Shown in pieces: positions 57,075 to 60,437 of a stretch of DNA of 60,437 bases. The notes below the pieces were generated by a model. It made no database searches. It was not told where the DNA came from and saw only the letters and a program-made list of their open reading frames with translations. The stretch covers positions 1 to 60,437 of the forward strand of contig JAGWQN010000113.1 of assembly GCA_028869995.1 (NCBI GenBank), in the 5' to 3' direction. This DNA comes from Rhodospirillales bacterium (GTDB lineage Bacteria; Pseudomonadota; Alphaproteobacteria; Acetobacterales; Acetobacteraceae). Each line of letters starts with the position of its first letter. The first letter of the stretch is position 1. A program made the position numbers and the translations under genes.

Positions 57075-58502
57075 TCAGGCCGCCTGCTTGCGCTCGCGCA
57101 GGAACTGGAAGAACTCGACGCCCTCACGCAGGCGGCGCTTCATCATCTGCGGGCTGGTGACCATTTCGCCCACGATCTCGGCGATCTTGGGCACGCGCAG
57201 GTAAAACTGGCGGTAGAACGTCTCGACACTGTCGAAGATCTCGGTGTGCGACAGATGCGGATAATGCAGCGGCGCGATCTGCACGCCCTGCTCGTCGATC
57301 AACTCCGCGTGCGAGGCGTCGAGCCAGCCGTTCTCCACCGCCTGGGCGTGCAGGAAGGTGCCGGGATAGGGCGCGGCGAGGGAGACCTGGAGCGTGTGCG
57401 GGTTTATTTCTTTGGCAAAACGGATGGTCTCGCGAATGGTCTCGCTGGTCTCGCCGGGCAGGCCGAGGATGAAGGTGCCGTGGATCTTGATGCCGAGATC
57501 GTGGCAGTCGCGGGTGAACTTCTTCGCGACCTCGATGCGCATGCCCTTCTTGATGTTGTGCAGGATCTGCTGGTTGCCGCTTTCGTAGCCGACGAGCAGC
57601 AGCCGCAGACCATTGTCGCGCAGAACCTTCAGCGTCTCGCGCGGCACATTGGCCTTGGCGTTGCAGGACCAGGTGACCCCGAGCTTGCCGAGCTCGCGCG
57701 CGATCGCTTCCGCGCGCGGCAGGTTGTCGGTGAAGGTATCGTCGTCGAAGAACAGTTCCCGCATCTGCGGAAACAGCCGCTGCAGCAGCTTCACCTCGGC
57801 GGCCACATGCTCGACCGAGCGCACGCGGTAGCGGTGCCCGCCCACGGTCTGCGGCCAGAGGCAGAAGGTGCAGCGGCTCTTGCAGCCACGGCCCGTGTAG
57901 AGGCTGACATAGGGATGCTTGAGGTAGCCGATGAAGTAGTCCTCGATCCGCAGGTCGCGCTTGTAGACCTCGCTGACGAAGGGCAGGGAATCCATGTCCT
58001 CGAGGATCGCCCGGTCCTTGTTGTCGACGATGATACCGTTGCCATCACGGAACGAAATGCCATCCACCTCGGCGTAGTCGCGGCCTTCGGCGATCTCCTT
58101 GATGGTAAAGTCGAATTCGTTGCGCGCCACGAAGTCCACCGCCGGTGCGTCGCGCAGGCTCTCGCGCGGCTGCACCGCGACCTTGGCGCCGACGAGCCCG
58201 ATCCTGAGGCGCGGATTGGCCTCCTTGAGCTTGGCGGCGACGCGCGCGTCCGAGGCGAACGACGGCGTTGAGGTGTGGATGACGCAGAGCTCGTGCCGGC
58301 CCGCCTCCTCGACCACCTTGGCCATGCCGATGCCGGCTGGCGGGGCGTCGATCAGCTTGCTGCCCGGGATGAGGGCCGCGGGCTGGGCGAGCCAGGTGGG
58401 AAACCAGAAGCTGCGGATCTCGCGCCGCGCCTGGTAGCGGGAGCCGGCGCCGCCGTCGAACCCGTCGAAGGAGGGAGGCTGGAGGAAAAGCGTCTTCATC
58501 AT
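57075..58502 (-). CDS. hpnJ: Hopanoid biosynthesis radical SAM protein HpnJ
   Basis: A 475-residue B12-domain-type radical SAM enzyme. The Fe-S motif CKSRCTFC (C207, C211, C214) follows YVSLYTGRG; an N-terminal cobalamin-like region and C-terminal text FFQFLRERK are as in HpnJ. In the pathway HpnJ converts a glucosamine-bearing hopanoid to the cyclitol ether by ring contraction. It overlaps hpnI by four bases and follows it in one operon. The Cys spacing CxxxCxxC is intact. Confidence 0.92.
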   Translation of the reverse strand: MMKTLFLQPPSFDGFDGGAGSRYQARREIRSFWFPTWLAQPAALIPGSKLIDAPPAGIGMAKVVEEAGRHELCVIHTSTPSFASDARVAAKLKEANPRLRIGLVGAKVAVQPRESLRDAPAVDFVARNEFDFTIKEIAEGRDYAEVDGISFRDGNGIIVDNKDRAILEDMDSLPFVSEVYKRDLRIEDYFIGYLKHPYVSLYTGRGCKSRCTFCLWPQTVGGHRYRVRSVEHVAAEVKLLQRLFPQMRELFFDDDTFTDNLPRAEAIARELGKLGVTWSCNAKANVPRETLKVLRDNGLRLLLVGYESGNQQILHNIKKGMRIEVAKKFTRDCHDLGIKIHGTFILGLPGETSETIRETIRFAKEINPHTLQVSLAAPYPGTFLHAQAVENGWLDASHAELIDEQGVQIAPLHYPHLSHTEIFDSVETFYRQFYLRVPKIAEIVGEMVTSPQMMKRRLREGVEFFQFLRERKQAA

Positions 58503-59638
58503 CGCGGCTGGTGTCCCATGGGCTCGTTCGGCACGGGTGCGGCGCGGAGCAGCGCGCCCCGCCAGGAAACGGTGTCGGAGAGGAAACTCGTGCCCCATAC
58601 CACAACCGACAAAACATCGCGCAAGGGCCACAGCCATATGGGGAGCCATGTCCCGCCGGGGGAGGGCACGGCGTCCAGCGCCGCAGCGCCCGCGCGCGAG
58701 AGAAGGCCGCGGATGGCCCAGGCGAGGGCAAACAGGCCGGCGAAGCGCCAATCGGCGAGCGCCGCGGCTGCCGCCCAGAAAAGCGGAAACTGCAGCACGG
58801 ATGCCGCATAGCCGCGGGGTTCCAGCCGGCGGATGGTGCGTGCCCAGCGCAATTCGTGGCGAAACAGTGCCGCCAGCCGGGCCTCGCTCACGGTCGTGGC
58901 GACAAGGGTGCGGGCCAGTGCGATGCCGAGGCCCTCGCGCTTGACCAGGACGCCGAGCAGATTGTCGTCAGCGAGGTGGTCGGCAAGGGCGGCAAGGCCG
59001 CCGACGGCCTCGAGCGTCGTGCGGCGGAGCGCCATGGTCGAGCCGAAGCAATCCTGTCGGCCGAAGGCGCGGGCCAGCAGTGCGCCCGGCAGGAAGCCAT
59101 GAGAGATGGCCATGGCGCCGAGGCTCCCGACGATGCCGCGCGCCGCGGGAAGGCCCGTGTAGAGGGCGGTGACGAGCCCGATTCCGGGCGCTTCCAGACG
59201 GGCCACGACATCGGCAAGCCAGTGCGGCGGCGCGTGAACATCGGCGTCGGCGATCACCAGGGTCGCGTGCCTGGCTGCCGGCAGCATGTTGATAAGGTTC
59301 GAGACCTTGCCGTTGGCGCCATGACTCACGCCGCTTACCACCAGGGCCACGTCGCGCTCGGGATAGCGGGCGCACAGCCGCTGGACCAGCCCGAGCGCCG
59401 GGTCGGAGGGGTTCTGTATGCCAAGCACCACCTGGAACTCGGGATGTTCCTGGCGGAACAGCGTCTCGAGCGCTGCCTCCAGCAGCGGCTCGTCGCCGCC
59501 GATGGGCTTCAGCACGGAAACGGGGGCAACTCCGTGCTGCGGGGTGTCGCGCAGGAAGCGGCGCAGCAGGATCTGCCCTGCCAGCGCCTGGCCCAGCCCC
59601 AGGAGCGCGGCGGCGGCCAGGCAAGGCGCGAGGATCAA
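58499..59638 (-). CDS. hpnI: Hopanoid biosynthesis glycosyltransferase HpnI
   Basis: A 379-residue GT2 enzyme of ceramide glucosyltransferase type. An N-terminal helix is followed by VSVLKPIGGDEPLLEAAL, the DxD-like IADADVH (D131, D133), ADDNLLG and RHELRWARTIRR (the RxxRW motif), then C-terminal helices. It adds N-acetylglucosamine to bacteriohopanetetrol. It overlaps hpnM and hpnJ by four bases each. Confidence 0.92.
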   Translation of the reverse strand: MILAPCLAAAALLGLGQALAGQILLRRFLRDTPQHGVAPVSVLKPIGGDEPLLEAALETLFRQEHPEFQVVLGIQNPSDPALGLVQRLCARYPERDVALVVSGVSHGANGKVSNLINMLPAARHATLVIADADVHAPPHWLADVVARLEAPGIGLVTALYTGLPAARGIVGSLGAMAISHGFLPGALLARAFGRQDCFGSTMALRRTTLEAVGGLAALADHLADDNLLGVLVKREGLGIALARTLVATTVSEARLAALFRHELRWARTIRRLEPRGYAASVLQFPLFWAAAAALADWRFAGLFALAWAIRGLLSRAGAAALDAVPSPGGTWLPIWLWPLRDVLSVVVWGTSFLSDTVSWRGALLRAAPVPNEPMGHQPR

Positions 59639-60243
59639 CCGGCGCTGCCGGCGGCGAGCTGGGCCGTCTTGTGCCGCAGCGAGGCGATCAGCGCATCGGG
59701 GCCGCCCGACATCAGCAGGGCGTTGAAATCCGAGCGTTGTACGGCGACGCGGCTGATCGTCCCGTCGACGAGGATGTCAACCGCCTGCCAGCCGGCGGCG
59801 CCCTGCTGCATGACAAAATCGAGCCGGGTGCCGGGCTTGCCCGGGATGCCGATTTCGGTCGGCACGATCTGCTGCGCGCCAAGCTTGCGGATCTGCGGCA
59901 GGACGCGAAAGACCTCACCGTTCCAGCGATCGAAATTGGCCGTCCAGCTCGCGACGGTGAAGGCGGTGAAGGCGGCGAGCAGGGCCGATTTCTGCGCCGC
60001 GGGATAGCCCGCATAGTCCAGGCCGATCGAGTGGGCGAGGATCGTCGGCAGGTCGAAGGTGGCGACGATCGCCGTGCGCAGCGATGCCGCGCGCTTGTCG
60101 AAAGGCTCGGACGGCCCGGCCTTCATGGCCGCGATCAGCGCGCCGCCAAAGGTCTCGAGCGGGACGGTAGCCGGGTCTGCGGCAGCCTGTGCCGCTGCCG
60201 GTGCCAGCAGGGCGGCCAGGATCAGAGTGCGGCGACCTATCAT
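59635..60243 (-). CDS. hpnM: Hopanoid cluster MlaC/Ttg2D-family periplasmic protein HpnM
   Basis: A 202-residue secreted protein: signal peptide 1-20 ending AQAAA, then the MlaC fold (FGGALIAAMKAG, RTAIVATFDLPTILAHSIGLDYA, TAFTVASWTANFDRWNGEVF, GWQAVDILVDGTISRVAVQRSDF). MlaC proteins carry lipids between inner and outer membrane, so it may move hopanoids. It overlaps the dxs stop and the hpnI start by four bases each. Confidence 0.9.
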   Translation of the reverse strand: MIGRRTLILAALLAPAAAQAAADPATVPLETFGGALIAAMKAGPSEPFDKRAASLRTAIVATFDLPTILAHSIGLDYAGYPAAQKSALLAAFTAFTVASWTANFDRWNGEVFRVLPQIRKLGAQQIVPTEIGIPGKPGTRLDFVMQQGAAGWQAVDILVDGTISRVAVQRSDFNALLMSGGPDALIASLRHKTAQLAAGSAG

Positions 60244-60437
60244 GCCTGAGCCGCCTTTTCTGTTTGTTGGTTGAGGGCGAGGAGGGCTGTGTTGGTGATG
60301 GCTTTGGCGTCGAGTGCGGCGGCGGCGAGTTGGTTTTTTTGGGTATCGTGATCGATGAAGCGGTCTGGGAGTGTCATGGGTCGGAACCTGAGGCCGTGAT
60401 CGAGGAGGCCGTGGTGAGCGAGGTGGTGGGCGACGGC
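60240..60437 (-). CDS. dxs: 1-deoxy-D-xylulose-5-phosphate synthase, C-terminal end
   Basis: The last 65 residues of DXS, cut by the right edge of the window. LRFRPMTLPDRFIDHDTQKNQLAAAALDA is the conserved DXS end. DXS makes the isoprenoid precursor that feeds hopanoid synthesis, and its position at the head of hpnMIJ is a known arrangement. Codon use is odd: ACA, CAA, AAA, CCA and CTC replace the G/C-ending codons of the neighbours, and the plus strand is strongly G+T-rich. The stop overlaps hpnM by four bases. Confidence 0.9.
   Translation of the reverse strand, partial: AVAHHLAHHGLLDHGLRFRPMTLPDRFIDHDTQKNQLAAAALDAKAITNTALLALNQQTEKAAQA

Overview
This is a GC-rich alphaproteobacterial chromosome segment, most likely from the Rhodospirillales and possibly an acetic-acid-bacterium relative. 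The case rests on a CtrA cell-cycle regulator next to fliI/fliJ, the SecB / Tim44-like / MltA neighbourhood, a hopanoid cluster (dxs-hpnM-hpnI-hpnJ), FNR/FixK-type boxes and the very high third-position GC. The family assignment is inference.

Layout. Bases 1-5566 look like the right-hand part of an integrative element. They hold a glutathione-linked catabolic set (DsbA-like end, GST, SDR, HCCA-isomerase-like protein), a vapBC toxin-antitoxin pair, a tyrosine integrase, repeated integrase-arm-like motifs, and a 45-base 3' fragment of tRNA-Gly(GCC) that marks the junction. Next comes a YbhGFSR-like drug-efflux operon (5872-10916) preceded by a perfect FNR box. It is followed by a Cys/Met PLP enzyme, a TVP38/FAD-reductase pair and a patatin. 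A tight uncharacterised catabolic operon (15829-21758) encodes a TRAP transporter, an acyl-CoA ligase, a PPC/DUF296 protein and an AhpD-like protein. An aminotransferase and a FAA hydrolase diverge from each other beyond it.

Bases 24277-26886 form an electron-transfer island: a Cyc2-like fused haem-c/outer-membrane porin, a soluble cytochrome c and a small membrane protein. Two perfect FNR/FixK boxes sit between these genes. Housekeeping genes follow (secB, histidine phosphatase, tim44-like, mltA, fliJ, fliI, ctrA), then LysE, a DapA-like protein, a YcgN-like protein, a SYLF protein and an ABC-2 transporter. Two overlapping genes of unknown function (37515-39553) resemble degenerate EAL/GGDEF proteins. 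They are followed by a phosphatase and a HldE-like protein with eroded active sites.

The copper region (41936-47418) contains copA, cueR, a multicopper-oxidase-like protein that lost its type-1 copper ligands, and copZ, with two CueR-type promoters. After it come MoeB/ThiF, DsrE and SH3 proteins and a three-gene cobalt-type nitrile hydratase / thiocyanate hydrolase-like set (49439-50627). A converging cobW-WD40-AKR-tonB operon ends against it. The right end holds a glycosyltransferase, an OpgH-like membrane protein without catalytic motifs, and hpnJ-hpnI-hpnM-dxs.

The points most worth follow-up are the FNR-boxed Cyc2-like electron conduit, the three-subunit NHase-like enzyme, and the unusual number of proteins between 37 and 57 kb that keep a recognisable fold but have lost canonical active-site residues.
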